DNA from: JAVKBW01 sp964352715
Lineage (GTDB): Bacteria > Pseudomonadota > Alphaproteobacteria > UBA8366 > Aestuariispiraceae
Reading direction: 5' to 3'
DNA length: 64,000 bases
Assembly (NCBI GenBank): GCA_964352715.1
Contig: CAYGSU010000004.1
Coordinates: forward strand, 56,893 to 120,892
The position numbers were made by a program, and so were the translations under genes. Below, in pieces: positions 41,589-49,840 of the stretch; position 1 is the stretch's first letter, and each line of letters starts with the position of its first letter. Under the pieces are notes generated by a model that was given only the letters and a program-made list of their open reading frames with translations, did no database searches and was not told where the DNA came from.

Positions 41589-42020
41589 CTAGTCGTCCGG
41601 TGTTGTGATCGGAATTGTCTCGACAGCATCTTCTGCGGTCGGGTGATCGATATCGATATGCAGCAGCCCGTTAGCCAGCAAGGCCGATCTGACGCGCATG
41701 CCTTCGGCCAGCAGGAAGCTCCGCTGGAACTGTCGCGCCGCAATGCCGCGGTGAAGAAACTGCTTGGTGTCGTTTTCTTCCGCCTGTCGACCCAGAATGG
41801 TCAGTTGCGGCCCGTGTCGTTCGACGGAGAGCTGGCTTTCACGAAACCCGGCGACAGCCAGCGTGATTCGGGTCAGCCCGCCGTCGAGCTGTTCGATATT
41901 GTAGGGCGGATACCCTTCCGCCGTCATTTTCGATACCCGCTCCAATGTGGCTTCCAGGTCATCGAAACCCAACATCAGCGGACTGTTGAAATAGCGCATG
42001 CGTGGCATGATCGTTTTCAC
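41589..42020 (-). CDS. Small heat-shock protein, Hsp20/IbpA type
   Basis: A 143-residue holdase chaperone. The N-terminal RYFNSPLMLGFDDLEATLER region and the alpha-crystallin domain (about 35-125; YPPYNIEQLDGGLTRITLAV, LTILGRQAEENDTKQFLHRG) are present, with the ARQFQRSFLLAEGMRVRSAL loop and a C-terminal IPI anchor (ETIPITTP). A GTG at 42020 has AGG upstream; ATGs at 42008 and 41999 are alternatives. It lies 53 bases after the RsbW-like gene on the same strand, so they may be co-transcribed. Confidence 0.9.
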   Translation of the reverse strand: MKTIMPRMRYFNSPLMLGFDDLEATLERVSKMTAEGYPPYNIEQLDGGLTRITLAVAGFRESQLSVERHGPQLTILGRQAEENDTKQFLHRGIAARQFQRSFLLAEGMRVRSALLANGLLHIDIDHPTAEDAVETIPITTPDD

Positions 42021-42073
42021 CGAACCTGTTGCGGGCGTCAGTGTAGTTTGATGAGGCGACGGAGAAAAGAACC

Positions 42074-42532
42074 TCAGACGTCGAGTCTGAATTTCAGCTC
42101 AAGACGGTTCTCGCCGTCAACGCGCCGGTAGCCTGTGATCGAACAATAATGCAGGATCAACGGCCAGCCGAGCCGACCGACCGGACGATCCTCAAGCTGG
42201 TCGTCCCGGCTGTCAGGCGGCAGGTCCGTGGCAGGGTTGAAGGCCGCGCCGCTGTCCCGGAAGCTGATCGCGATGCCGTCGGTCAGGACCGCCAGTTTCA
42301 AGCCGATCTCGGAATTCGGTTGGGCCTGGCTATGCATGACCATGTTCGCCAGCAGTTCCTCCAGGATGAGCTGCAATGCCATCCGGTTGCGCATCGTCAG
42401 CGTTTCCTGCCGGTCGAGCCATGTATCGAGCGGCTGCAACACATCGTCCATAACCGAGTCCGTAAACGGTACGGTGATCTGCAATGCGCCATCGGGCTCT
42501 GTATTTTCTGTCTGTTTACCAGAATTCGTCAT
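42074..42532 (-). CDS. RsbW/SpoIIAB-like anti-sigma ATPase (HATPase domain)
   Basis: A 152-residue GHKL ATPase. The N-box is LILEELLANMVMHS with Glu and Asn for Mg-ATP; G1 is IAISFRDSGAAFNP; the C-terminal GRLGWPLILHYCSITGYRRV resembles RsbW. In partner switching such a kinase binds a sigma factor or other target and phosphorylates a STAS antagonist. A STAS protein (46793-47137) and a PP2C phosphatase (43659-45815) are close by and complete the set. No sigma-factor target is encoded next to it. Confidence 0.88.
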   Translation of the reverse strand: MTNSGKQTENTEPDGALQITVPFTDSVMDDVLQPLDTWLDRQETLTMRNRMALQLILEELLANMVMHSQAQPNSEIGLKLAVLTDGIAISFRDSGAAFNPATDLPPDSRDDQLEDRPVGRLGWPLILHYCSITGYRRVDGENRLELKFRLDV

Positions 42533-42601
42533 TTGTACTCGCCTATCACCGGTCTGATGACGTAGTCTTGGGAACAGTCGCGGGAAACAGGAGATTTTGG
42601 A

Positions 42602-43051
42602 ATGCGAATATCATTCGGGCCTTTAACCCAGATCGCCGGGTTTGTTTTGGTGCTTTCGCTGGGTACTGCGCATGCGGAAGAGATCGGACGCATCAAAGGC
42701 GCGGTCGGTGATGCTACCATCGAACGATCAGGCGAAACCATCAAACCGAAACCCGGCCAGATTCTGGAACAGTCAGATGTCCTGCAAACCGGGCCGACAG
42801 GCCGTGTCGCGGCAACTTTTGTCGATAACAGCCGGTTTTCGGCCGGCCCTAACAGCCGGGTGGAACTGTCGAAATTCGCATATGACCCGACAACCCAGGA
42901 AGGCGAATTCCTCGCTTCGGTCGAAAAGGGGTCGCTGGCGATCGTGTCCGGCAAGATTGCCAAATCGACACCTGACGCCATGAAGGTCAAGCTGCCATCC
43001 GCGATCCTCGGCGTTCGCGGCACCCGTTTTGTTGTAGAGGTGTCGCAGTGA
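42602..43051 (+). CDS. Secreted FecR-domain protein
   Basis: A 149-residue protein with a signal peptide (MRISFGPLTQIAGFVLVLSL, cut near AHA-EE) and one FecR domain: IGRIKGAVGDATIERSGETI, LQTGPTGRVAATFVDNSRFS and the closing ILGVRGTRFVVEV. FecR domains of this stand-alone periplasmic type bind or scaffold envelope components. It overlaps the OmpA-lipoprotein gene by 4 bases, and the pair is divergent from the RsbW-like gene. Related FecR proteins are often linked to CHASE2 sensors; here the CHASE2-PP2C gene converges on the pair. Confidence 0.88.
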   Translation: MRISFGPLTQIAGFVLVLSLGTAHAEEIGRIKGAVGDATIERSGETIKPKPGQILEQSDVLQTGPTGRVAATFVDNSRFSAGPNSRVELSKFAYDPTTQEGEFLASVEKGSLAIVSGKIAKSTPDAMKVKLPSAILGVRGTRFVVEVSQ

Positions 43052-43638
43052 TTCGCCATATTCTCCTTTGCATGGCGCTTGCTGTTTCGCTGGCCGCCTG
43101 TTCCAGCGACAAGATTGTGTTGCTGCCTGACGGCGAAGGACATACCGGTGCTGTTGCTGTTCTGTCCGATGACGGGCAGGAAAGGGCGCTGATTACCGAA
43201 GCCTACGAGACGGCGTCTGTCAGTTCTTCTTCCGTGAGCATCAATACACAGAATGAAGAAACGGTTTCTGCCGCCTACGGAGAACTGCTGGATGGCCTGC
43301 CGCCGGAACCGAAATCGTTTCTGCTGTATTTCGTTCGCGGCACGTCCCGACTGATTGAGTCGTCGAAAACGGTCCTGCCGTCGATTTTTTCGGAAATCGA
43401 AAGTCGGCCAGGCGCCCAGGTTCAGGTTACCGGCCATACCGATACGGTCGGCACGATCGCGGACAATGACAGGCTGTCGCGCGAACGCGCGATTGTCATC
43501 AGGGACTGGCTCATCGAACAGGGCATGGATGCTGAACTGGTCAGCGCGGTCGGTCGCGGCGAACGGGAATTGCTTATCGAAACCGGTGACGAAACCTCGG
43601 AACCGGCGAATCGGCGGGTTCAGATTATCGTTCGGTAG
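43048..43638 (+). CDS. OmpA-family lipoprotein (peptidoglycan-associated)
   Basis: A 196-residue protein starting at a GTG overlapping the FecR stop. The lipobox is SLAACSS (Cys near residue 18), so it is an outer-membrane lipoprotein. The C-terminal OmpA domain (about 90-196) has VQVTGHTDTVGTIADNDRLS and RERAIVIRDWLIEQGMDAEL, the diaminopimelate-binding groove with conserved Asp and Arg. It could anchor the FecR protein to the cell wall. Translationally coupled to fecR. Confidence 0.9.
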   Translation: MIRHILLCMALAVSLAACSSDKIVLLPDGEGHTGAVAVLSDDGQERALITEAYETASVSSSSVSINTQNEETVSAAYGELLDGLPPEPKSFLLYFVRGTSRLIESSKTVLPSIFSEIESRPGAQVQVTGHTDTVGTIADNDRLSRERAIVIRDWLIEQGMDAELVSAVGRGERELLIETGDETSEPANRRVQIIVR

Positions 43639-43658
43639 TCGATCTGATGGCTGCCCTG

Positions 43659-45815
43659 TCATGTTGCCTGTTCCGGCCCCTTGTACCGGACGGCCATTAC
43701 GGTAACGTCATCAACCGGATCCCCGCCGTCTTCAAAGGCCCGAACGCTATCGACGACATTGCGCACGACAGCGTATGAATCGCCCGAATTGGCCTTGGCG
43801 ATGGCCTTTACCAGGCGATCCCGGCCGAACAGTTCGTCGTCAAGGCTGCGGGCTTCTGTAACACCGTCGGTTACGATGATCAGCGTATCGCCCGGTTCAA
43901 GCGTGATCGTTTCCTGAAAATACGGGAAATCGTCCATCACACATAAAGGCAACCCGCCGTCGGAATTAATATCGACGACGTCACCATTCGGCTTCAGAAT
44001 TTGCGGGTCTTCATGGCCGGCATTGCAGTATTCAACAAGGCCGGTGTTGCAATGCAGGATGCCGGCGAAAGCCGTGACGAAGAGCGATGCCGGGTTTTCA
44101 CGCGACAGTTCCATGTTTGCCTGGGTCATCAGTTCGGCCACCTGACCCTGCAGGCGCAAAGCGGCGCTTTTGCACAGCGCTTTCGACAGGGCCATGAACA
44201 GGGCCGCCGGCACGCCCTTGCCGGTGACGTCGCCGACGACAAAGTAAATCCGGTCATCATCAAGCGTGAAGGCGTCAAACAGGTCGCCGCCGACCTCCTT
44301 TGCGGAAATCAGAACCGCACCGACATCGACCGTGACGGGCAAAGCGCGCAGACTGTCAGTATCCGGCAGGATGCCAAGCTGGATTTCGCGCGCCGCTTTC
44401 AGTTCACCGGCGATCCGCGCCGCTTGCAGCCGTTCGTTTTCAAGCTCCGTCTGCAATGCTTTCCTGCGCCGGACATTCTGGGCTAGCAGCGACGACAGCA
44501 TCGTTGCGTAGACCAGCACGATGCCACCCGACGGCAGGATCGGATCGATCAGCAGGCCGGATGAAACGAACCCGGCGTATCCCAGCGCACCGTTGATCAG
44601 CACAAAGCCGGCCGCCAGCACCAGTCCGACAAACTGCGGAAGCATCGGCATTGTTACGATCAACAGCAGTGCACCAAAGGCCATCATCGCGACTTCGGCA
44701 TAGACCATCCAGTGCGGTCGCTGAATGCGGACACCCGACAGCAACTGTTCGATGGCCTGGGCCTGTATTTCAACCGCCGTCATTCGTTCGCCCAGCGGCG
44801 TCGCCGTCCTGTCGGCAATCCCGACGGCTGTCGCACCGATCAGCACGACCTGATTTTCAAATCGGTCAGCCGCTATTGTTCCGGCGAGAACGTCTTTGGC
44901 GGAAACGAACCTGTTTGCATCCGACGGGGTAAAATACAGATCCATCGACCCGTCCCGGTTGGTCTGCAGCGGATCGCCGTCAAGGCCCAGCCGGATCGAC
45001 GATATACCGCTTTCCGTACCGTCCATTTCCAGCCAGATGTCATTGGTGACAAGCCGCAGGACCTCGACGGAAAATGCCGGGGCGGGTTTTCCGTTGATAT
45101 TGAGCATCAGGGGCACCCGCCGGACGATGCCGTCCAGCTCAGGCGCGGCATTCAGATATCCGCGTCCCTGTGCAACCGATTCCAGCAGCTCGAGATTGGT
45201 TATCCGGCTGTTATAGGCCGGCAGAAAGCCCACCAGGGACGGATCCTTGCTGGCGACCGAGGTTTCCGGAAGCGTGTCCGGCGCTGCCACAATGTTACTG
45301 TTCACGGCGGCGCGGCCCAGGGCGACCGGCACACTACCGAGTGATTCCGCCAGGATGGAATCCGTCGATTCCAGGGTCGCCAGCGCCGCTGCCAGATCTT
45401 CCGGCAGGCCGGGATAGGTCGACAGGGCTCTAGACGGTGAAAGCCGGTCTTCTTCCGGCATGATCATCGTCAGGCCGATGGACAGAGAGCCACTGAAAAA
45501 CGTGTTGAGAACCAGATCGGCCAGTTGGGTGCGCGGCCAGGGCCATTGACCGTATTCTTCAAGGCTGGCGTCGTCGATGGCGACAATAACAACCGGATAG
45601 GTTTCCTGCTGGCGCGGATGCAGACGCTGGTAGGTGTCGAAAACGGTTGACCGCAAAGGGGCGAAGACATGGTCGGGCAACAGCATCGATACCGCAATGA
45701 TCGCTACCAGAATGGCGCTGGCGACAATCCTGCCGGTGTCGAGGCGCATCATGTCAGCGAAGAATCCGTTCGGCTGTGCCGATTTTCTGTCAGACAACGT
45801 GCGGGCGCGTTGCAT
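43659..45815 (-). CDS. CHASE2-domain PP2C (SpoIIE-type) phosphatase
   Basis: A 718-residue inner-membrane signalling protein. The first membrane segment is at about residues 30-48. The large periplasmic CHASE2 domain follows (about 50-345; PVVIVAIDDASLEEYGQWPW), then about three helices (345-430), a coiled coil (about 445-475) and a SpoIIE/PP2C domain with FVVGDVTGKGVPAALFMALS, YCNAGHEDP and LIIVTDGVTEARS. The Asp residues of these motifs bind the metals. Such phosphatases dephosphorylate the STAS antagonist, which then frees the sigma-type target from the RsbW-like kinase. It is third in the minus-strand order STAS, MBL, phosphatase. Confidence 0.93.
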   Translation of the reverse strand: MQRARTLSDRKSAQPNGFFADMMRLDTGRIVASAILVAIIAVSMLLPDHVFAPLRSTVFDTYQRLHPRQQETYPVVIVAIDDASLEEYGQWPWPRTQLADLVLNTFFSGSLSIGLTMIMPEEDRLSPSRALSTYPGLPEDLAAALATLESTDSILAESLGSVPVALGRAAVNSNIVAAPDTLPETSVASKDPSLVGFLPAYNSRITNLELLESVAQGRGYLNAAPELDGIVRRVPLMLNINGKPAPAFSVEVLRLVTNDIWLEMDGTESGISSIRLGLDGDPLQTNRDGSMDLYFTPSDANRFVSAKDVLAGTIAADRFENQVVLIGATAVGIADRTATPLGERMTAVEIQAQAIEQLLSGVRIQRPHWMVYAEVAMMAFGALLLIVTMPMLPQFVGLVLAAGFVLINGALGYAGFVSSGLLIDPILPSGGIVLVYATMLSSLLAQNVRRRKALQTELENERLQAARIAGELKAAREIQLGILPDTDSLRALPVTVDVGAVLISAKEVGGDLFDAFTLDDDRIYFVVGDVTGKGVPAALFMALSKALCKSAALRLQGQVAELMTQANMELSRENPASLFVTAFAGILHCNTGLVEYCNAGHEDPQILKPNGDVVDINSDGGLPLCVMDDFPYFQETITLEPGDTLIIVTDGVTEARSLDDELFGRDRLVKAIAKANSGDSYAVVRNVVDSVRAFEDGGDPVDDVTVMAVRYKGPEQAT

Positions 45816-45824
45816 GCATCCAGC

Positions 45825-46790
45825 CTAGACCGACAGTTCCAGGCCGTCGTACGAGCAGGTGATCTCAAGGGGCGTGCCGCCGCCGCGCATGATTTCCTCA
45901 TACCGCAGGGTTTCGCCATGAACCTTGAAAATCATTTCGTCATCATAGACCGGCTCGTGATGGAACATCGCCAGATGCTTCACCCCGGCCTGGTGGCACA
46001 GATCGACAGCCACGATATTACTTGAATGCCCCCAGTCTTCCTTGATCGAGATTGCATCGGCCAGCGAATACATCGTGTCCATGATCAGCAGGTCAGCGTC
46101 TTTGAAGAAGTTCACGACGGAATCGATTTCTTCCGGGTCTTCCAGTTTGTGTTCGGCATCGGTTGAATAAACCAGCACGTGGCCGTCTTTTTCAAAGCGA
46201 TAACCAAAGGAATCGCCGTGGTGATGCTGTTTTTTCGCTGTGACCGTCATGCCGGCGATTTCATAGGTCCGGTTCAGCTCAAGCTGCACGAATTCACGCT
46301 TTGCGCCCATGAATTCGAGCGGAACCGGGAAGCTGGGATTCTCCTGCTGCCGCCGCAGAACGCCCTCGATATCCGCATGCCCGCCGTAAAACTTGATCGT
46401 GTTGTTCGGGTTGAAGGCAGGCACGAAGAAGGGGAAGCCCATTATGTGGTCCCAGTGCGGATGTGACAGAAAGATATGGTAGGTACCTTCCCGTCCGTCC
46501 TCGCCGATCCGGCGCAGGGAATCGAGACCGAACTCGCGCAGGCCCGACCCCATATCGCAAACCACGAATTCGTTGCTACCGGATTCGATTTCGACACAGG
46601 AAGAGGCGCCGCCATAGGTCCCTCTTTGCGGAAAAGACAGTTCGTCGCGCACGAAACCCTGCGCCGCTGCATCGTCATCGAAGCGGCGACCCGAGGCGGC
46701 CTTGACCGCAGCAACAATCTTTTCCTCGACAGTAGCCGCTTTCATGGCCTTTGGCAGCGAACCGCGTGTACCCCAGAACCGTACCTGCAT
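45825..46790 (-). CDS. MBL-fold metal-dependent hydrolase
   Basis: A 321-residue metallo-beta-lactamase-fold protein. Metal motif FLSHPHWDHIMGFPFF (H-x-H-x-D-H), then LVYSTDAEH and DTMYS further on, plus the start MQVRFWGTRGSLPK seen in RNase Z/PhnP-like relatives and phosphodiesterases. A FHHEP His is near the C-terminus. ATG 46790 is chosen; the preceding GTG at 46793 shares a base with the STAS stop. Between a STAS gene and a CHASE2-PP2C gene, it may degrade or make a nucleotide signal; the substrate is unknown. Confidence 0.88.
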   Translation of the reverse strand: MQVRFWGTRGSLPKAMKAATVEEKIVAAVKAASGRRFDDDAAAQGFVRDELSFPQRGTYGGASSCVEIESGSNEFVVCDMGSGLREFGLDSLRRIGEDGREGTYHIFLSHPHWDHIMGFPFFVPAFNPNNTIKFYGGHADIEGVLRRQQENPSFPVPLEFMGAKREFVQLELNRTYEIAGMTVTAKKQHHHGDSFGYRFEKDGHVLVYSTDAEHKLEDPEEIDSVVNFFKDADLLIMDTMYSLADAISIKEDWGHSSNIVAVDLCHQAGVKHLAMFHHEPVYDDEMIFKVHGETLRYEEIMRGGGTPLEITCSYDGLELSV

Positions 46791-46792
46791 CA

Positions 46793-47137
46793 CTAAGGCC
46801 TCGTTGCCGCGATGGCGTCATCCAGTCCGCCATGCACCGTGAACAGTTTGTCGAACCGGCTGATCTGGAAAATTTCGGTCAGGGTTTCGCCAAGCCGGCA
46901 GACGGATATCGGTGTCGATCCCTGTTTCGCCGCTTTCGCCGCCAACATCAGAACCCGCAACCCGACGGAACTCATATAATCGACGCCATCCATGTCGATT
47001 ACGACGCCGCTTGTAGCACCTGCTTCGTCGATCGCCGGCAGCAACGCTACTTCAAACGTCGCCGCCGTGTTGTGGTCGATCGAACCCTTGGGTGCAATTA
47101 CGATTGTATCTGCATTGACCGTCTTTTCGACGTCCAT
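46793..47137 (-). CDS. STAS-domain anti-anti-sigma protein
   Basis: A 114-residue single STAS domain: IDHNTAATFEVALLPAIDEA and VIDMDGVDYMSSVGLRVLML. The Ser pair in YMSSVGLR is where SpoIIAA/RsbV proteins are phosphorylated by the RsbW-type kinase. It is the first gene of the minus-strand unit. The stop codon abuts the MBL start (shared base), implying coupled translation. Confidence 0.92.
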   Translation of the reverse strand: MDVEKTVNADTIVIAPKGSIDHNTAATFEVALLPAIDEAGATSGVVIDMDGVDYMSSVGLRVLMLAAKAAKQGSTPISVCRLGETLTEIFQISRFDKLFTVHGGLDDAIAATRP

Positions 47138-47336
47138 TGCCAGACTCCCTTCCAGCCGTATCCATTATTAACGGAACATTCCGCTGCGCGCACAGTAACA
47201 ACCAATCGGACCAAGCGGAAGCCATGCCGCGGCCTATAAAGGGCAATCCGCTTCAAATCGTGTCGCGAACGCTGCAACAAGGTTAACGGCTGTTGATTGT
47301 TTTGGTTTCCAGCGATGTTACCGGGTTTTTGCCGGG

Positions 47337-47783
47337 TTATTCGTGCCGCGCTTGGCAGGTGAAGAATTCCAGGCTGAGGGACCCGCCACCGGGCGACGGC
47401 GCCATGATCAGGGCGTTTTCGCCGTCGACATGCATTGTCGCCGTCCGCTCGCCACCAAGCACTAGAATGGTCTGCGAGGAATGCCTGTCGTGATATCGCG
47501 CAGCAATCGGCAGATAACTGCGTCCGAAGGATGTTTCCCGTTGCACGTTGTTTTCGTTGAAGTCCAGCACCAGGGTATCGGGATTGTTGACGGTCTTTGG
47601 CCGACAGCCCTGTGTTTCACTTGACGAGCAGAGCGCGGTGTAGTCGCCCTGCTGGCATTCCCAAACAACGGCTTCTTTCCACATAGACTGTGAACCGCTC
47701 TCGCTGGAGGCTGCGAGAACTTCTCCAATGGCAAAAATTGCAATAATAACCAGCAACACAATGACAAGTTTTGGGACTTTCAC
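47337..47783 (-). CDS. Hypothetical membrane-anchored or secreted protein
   Basis: 148 residues with an N-terminal hydrophobic segment (KLVIVLLVIIAIFAIGEVLA) that is a signal anchor or Sec signal. The rest contains five Cys residues (ECQQGDY, LCSSSE, GCRPKT, FTCQAR), probably disulphide bonded, and a beta-rich pattern (TLVLDFNENNVQRETSF). I recognise no family. It lies alone between the STAS gene and the YaiI gene. The promoter and function are unknown. Confidence 0.6.
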   Translation of the reverse strand: MKVPKLVIVLLVIIAIFAIGEVLAASSESGSQSMWKEAVVWECQQGDYTALCSSSETQGCRPKTVNNPDTLVLDFNENNVQRETSFGRSYLPIAARYHDRHSSQTILVLGGERTATMHVDGENALIMAPSPGGGSLSLEFFTCQARHE

Positions 47784-47911
47784 GAGCCTTCACCCCTGAT
47801 TTTTACTTTTGACCCTGTTAGTCGTAAACCGGAAGATAGCCTGTCTCAAGTGGCTATATGTCTGTGAAAGAACTAATTATTCAGCATTTTAAAGGTTTGG
47901 GAGGTCCAGCT

Positions 47912-48406
47912 TTGGTTACGATATACGTGGATGCCGATGCCTGCCCGGTAAAGGCGGAGGTTGAACGTGTCGCAGACCGGCACGGGTTGAAGACAGTTCT
48001 GGTCAGCGATGGCGGAATCCGGCCGAGCCCGCATCCGCTGATCAAAGTCGTCACCGTGGCGCGCGGTGCAGACGCCGCCGACGACTGGATTGCCGATGCC
48101 ATCGATGCGGACGATATCTGTGTCACCAACGATATTCCGCTGGCGGCACGGTGTCTGAAGAAGGACGCCCGCGCCATCAGACCGAACGGCGAACCCTTCA
48201 CCCAGGCTGGAATCGGCATGACTCTGGCGACACGGGACCTGATGCATGGCCTGCGCGAAACCGGCGCCATCACCGGCGGTCCGAAACCGTTCTCGAAAGC
48301 CGACCGGTCTGCCTTTCTCAACAGATTTGAAACCATGGTGCAGGCCGCCAAACGCTCGGCCGCCGACAGGCCGGCCGGGGTCGACATCAAATCTTCACAA
48401 AAATAG
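47912..48406 (+). CDS. YaiI/YqxD (UPF0178, DUF188) family protein, TTG start
   Basis: A 164-residue protein of a widespread family with a PIN-like or nuclease-like fold of unknown function. Motifs IYVDADACPVKAEVERVA, VSDGGIRPSPHPLI, DDWIADAIDADDICVTNDIP and the NGEPFTQAGIGMTLATRD region are family signatures with conserved Asp residues. TTG at 47912 is chosen, because GGGAGG lies 7 bases before it and the family starts just before IYVDAD. An ATG at 47858 would add 18 residues unlike the family. It is immediately upstream of the ars operon, but probably not part of it. Confidence 0.85.
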   Translation: MVTIYVDADACPVKAEVERVADRHGLKTVLVSDGGIRPSPHPLIKVVTVARGADAADDWIADAIDADDICVTNDIPLAARCLKKDARAIRPNGEPFTQAGIGMTLATRDLMHGLRETGAITGGPKPFSKADRSAFLNRFETMVQAAKRSAADRPAGVDIKSSQK

Positions 48407-48413
48407 CATTTCA

Positions 48414-48437
48414 ATAGTTCAACAAGTATTGAACTAT
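48414..48437. promoter_or_regulatory. ArsR operator palindrome
   Basis: A perfect 9-base inverted repeat (ATAGTTCAA at 48414-48422 and TTGAACTAT at 48429-48437) with a 6-base spacer, 6 bases before the arsR ATG. It is of the size and place of ArsR/SmtB operators. It explains negative self-control of the arsR-gapdh-arsJ-acr3 operon. Confidence 0.75.
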
Positions 48438-48443
48438 AAATCC

Positions 48444-48797
48444 ATGACTGAAGATGATGCTGTTATCAGGCTTGCGGCGTTGGCAAACGCCAATCGCCTT
48501 TCCGTATTCCGGCTGCTGGCGGCGGCGGGCGAGGATGGGCTTCTGGCCGGCGACATCGCATCACAATGCGGCATGCAGCCGTCCAACCTGTCGTTCCACC
48601 TGGCGCATCTGGTCCGCGCCAAACTGATCGCGCCGGATCGTGAAGGGCGCAATATCCGATATCGTCTTATTCTTGCAGAGACCCGCGACACGCTCGATTT
48701 CCTGATCGGCGACTGTTGCGGCGGCCACCCGGAACTCTGCCTGCCGACGCAGGAATCCTGCCTGCCGGCGACCACACTAAGAGCGAAAAGGAGCTGA
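48444..48797 (+). CDS. arsR: ArsR-family arsenic-responsive repressor
   Basis: A 117-residue winged-helix repressor. The helix-turn-helix lies around residues 33-58 (LAGDIASQCGMQPSNLSFHL). There is no CxC in the DNA-binding helix of the pI258 type. Cys91, Cys92, Cys99 and Cys106 lie in the C-terminal tail (GDCCGGHPELCLPTQESCLP), similar to the C-terminal Cys trio of the Acidithiobacillus-type ArsR. These would bind As(III). Start 48444 is preferred over a long upstream frame that overlaps the yaiI gene. One base separates it from gapdh. Confidence 0.93.
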   Translation: MTEDDAVIRLAALANANRLSVFRLLAAAGEDGLLAGDIASQCGMQPSNLSFHLAHLVRAKLIAPDREGRNIRYRLILAETRDTLDFLIGDCCGGHPELCLPTQESCLPATTLRAKRS

Positions 48798-48798
48798 C

Positions 48799-49818
48799 AT
48801 GACCGTGCGCGTTGCAATCAACGGAATGGGCCGTATGGGCCGGCTTGGTATCCGCGCCGGGTTCGGCAATCCGGCCTTCCGGTTCGTCGGTGCGAACGAA
48901 TTGCATGGCGATGCCGAAACCGTGGCGCATCTGATCGAATTCGACAGCGTTCATGGCCGATGGACAGGACCGGTATCGCACAGAGCCGGGACGTTGCTTC
49001 TGGGTGAGGATGAATTGCCGCTCGGCAGGGCGGCGTCGCCGGAAGATATCCCGTGGACAGGCGACGATGTCGATATCGTTCTCGAATGTACCGGCGCGTT
49101 CAAAACGGCGGAGAAACTGCAGCCCTATTTCGACAGGGGAATCCGCAAGGTCATCGTATCCGCGCCGGTGAAAGACGCCGAGGCGCTGAATATCGTGATG
49201 GGCGTCAACGATGACCGGTATGACCCGGCGACGCACCGGATTGTCACGGCGGCGTCCTGCACCACCAACTGCCTTGCTCCGGTCGTGAAGGTCATTCACG
49301 AAAGTCTGGGCATCGTGCACGGCACGATGACAACGGTTCACGATGTCACCAACACCCAGGTGATCATCGATGCCCCGAAGAAAGACCTGCGCCGGTCGCG
49401 GTCCGCCCTCAACTCGCTGATTCCGACGACAACGGGGTCGGCGACTGCAATCACGATGATCTATCCGGAACTCAAGGGGCGGCTGAACGGCCATGCCATT
49501 CGTGTGCCGCTGCTGAACGCCTCGCTGACCGACTGTGTGTTTGAAGTTGGCAAGGATACCGATGTCGATACCGTGAACGGGCTGTTTGAAGCCGCCGCCG
49601 CGACCGGGCCGCTGAAGGGGATTCTGGGCTATGAAACCCGGCCGCTCGTTTCGGTCGATTTCCTTGATGATGACAGGTCAGCCATTATCGATGCGCCGTC
49701 GACCATGGTCGTTGACAAGCGGATGGTGAAGATCTTCGCCTGGTATGACAATGAATGGGCGTACATGAAGCGGATGATGGACCTGACCGCCATGGTCGCC
49801 CGTGGTCTTTCCCGGTAA
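48799..49818 (+). CDS. ArsJ-associated glyceraldehyde-3-phosphate dehydrogenase
   Basis: A 339-residue GAPDH, catalytic Cys in ASCTTNCLAP, NAD motif INGMGRMGRLGIRAG. By established knowledge, a GAPDH in ars operons uses arsenate instead of phosphate and makes 1-arseno-3-phosphoglycerate, which the adjacent ArsJ exports. The sequence is that of this paralogue class (shorter N-terminus, HDVTNTQVIIDAPKKDLRRS, DNEWAYMKRMMDLT). It stands second in the ars operon, one base after arsR, so it is not likely the glycolytic GAPDH. Confidence 0.95.
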   Translation: MTVRVAINGMGRMGRLGIRAGFGNPAFRFVGANELHGDAETVAHLIEFDSVHGRWTGPVSHRAGTLLLGEDELPLGRAASPEDIPWTGDDVDIVLECTGAFKTAEKLQPYFDRGIRKVIVSAPVKDAEALNIVMGVNDDRYDPATHRIVTAASCTTNCLAPVVKVIHESLGIVHGTMTTVHDVTNTQVIIDAPKKDLRRSRSALNSLIPTTTGSATAITMIYPELKGRLNGHAIRVPLLNASLTDCVFEVGKDTDVDTVNGLFEAAAATGPLKGILGYETRPLVSVDFLDDDRSAIIDAPSTMVVDKRMVKIFAWYDNEWAYMKRMMDLTAMVARGLSR

Positions 49819-49840
49819 CCGGTGGCGCAGGGCAAACGGC

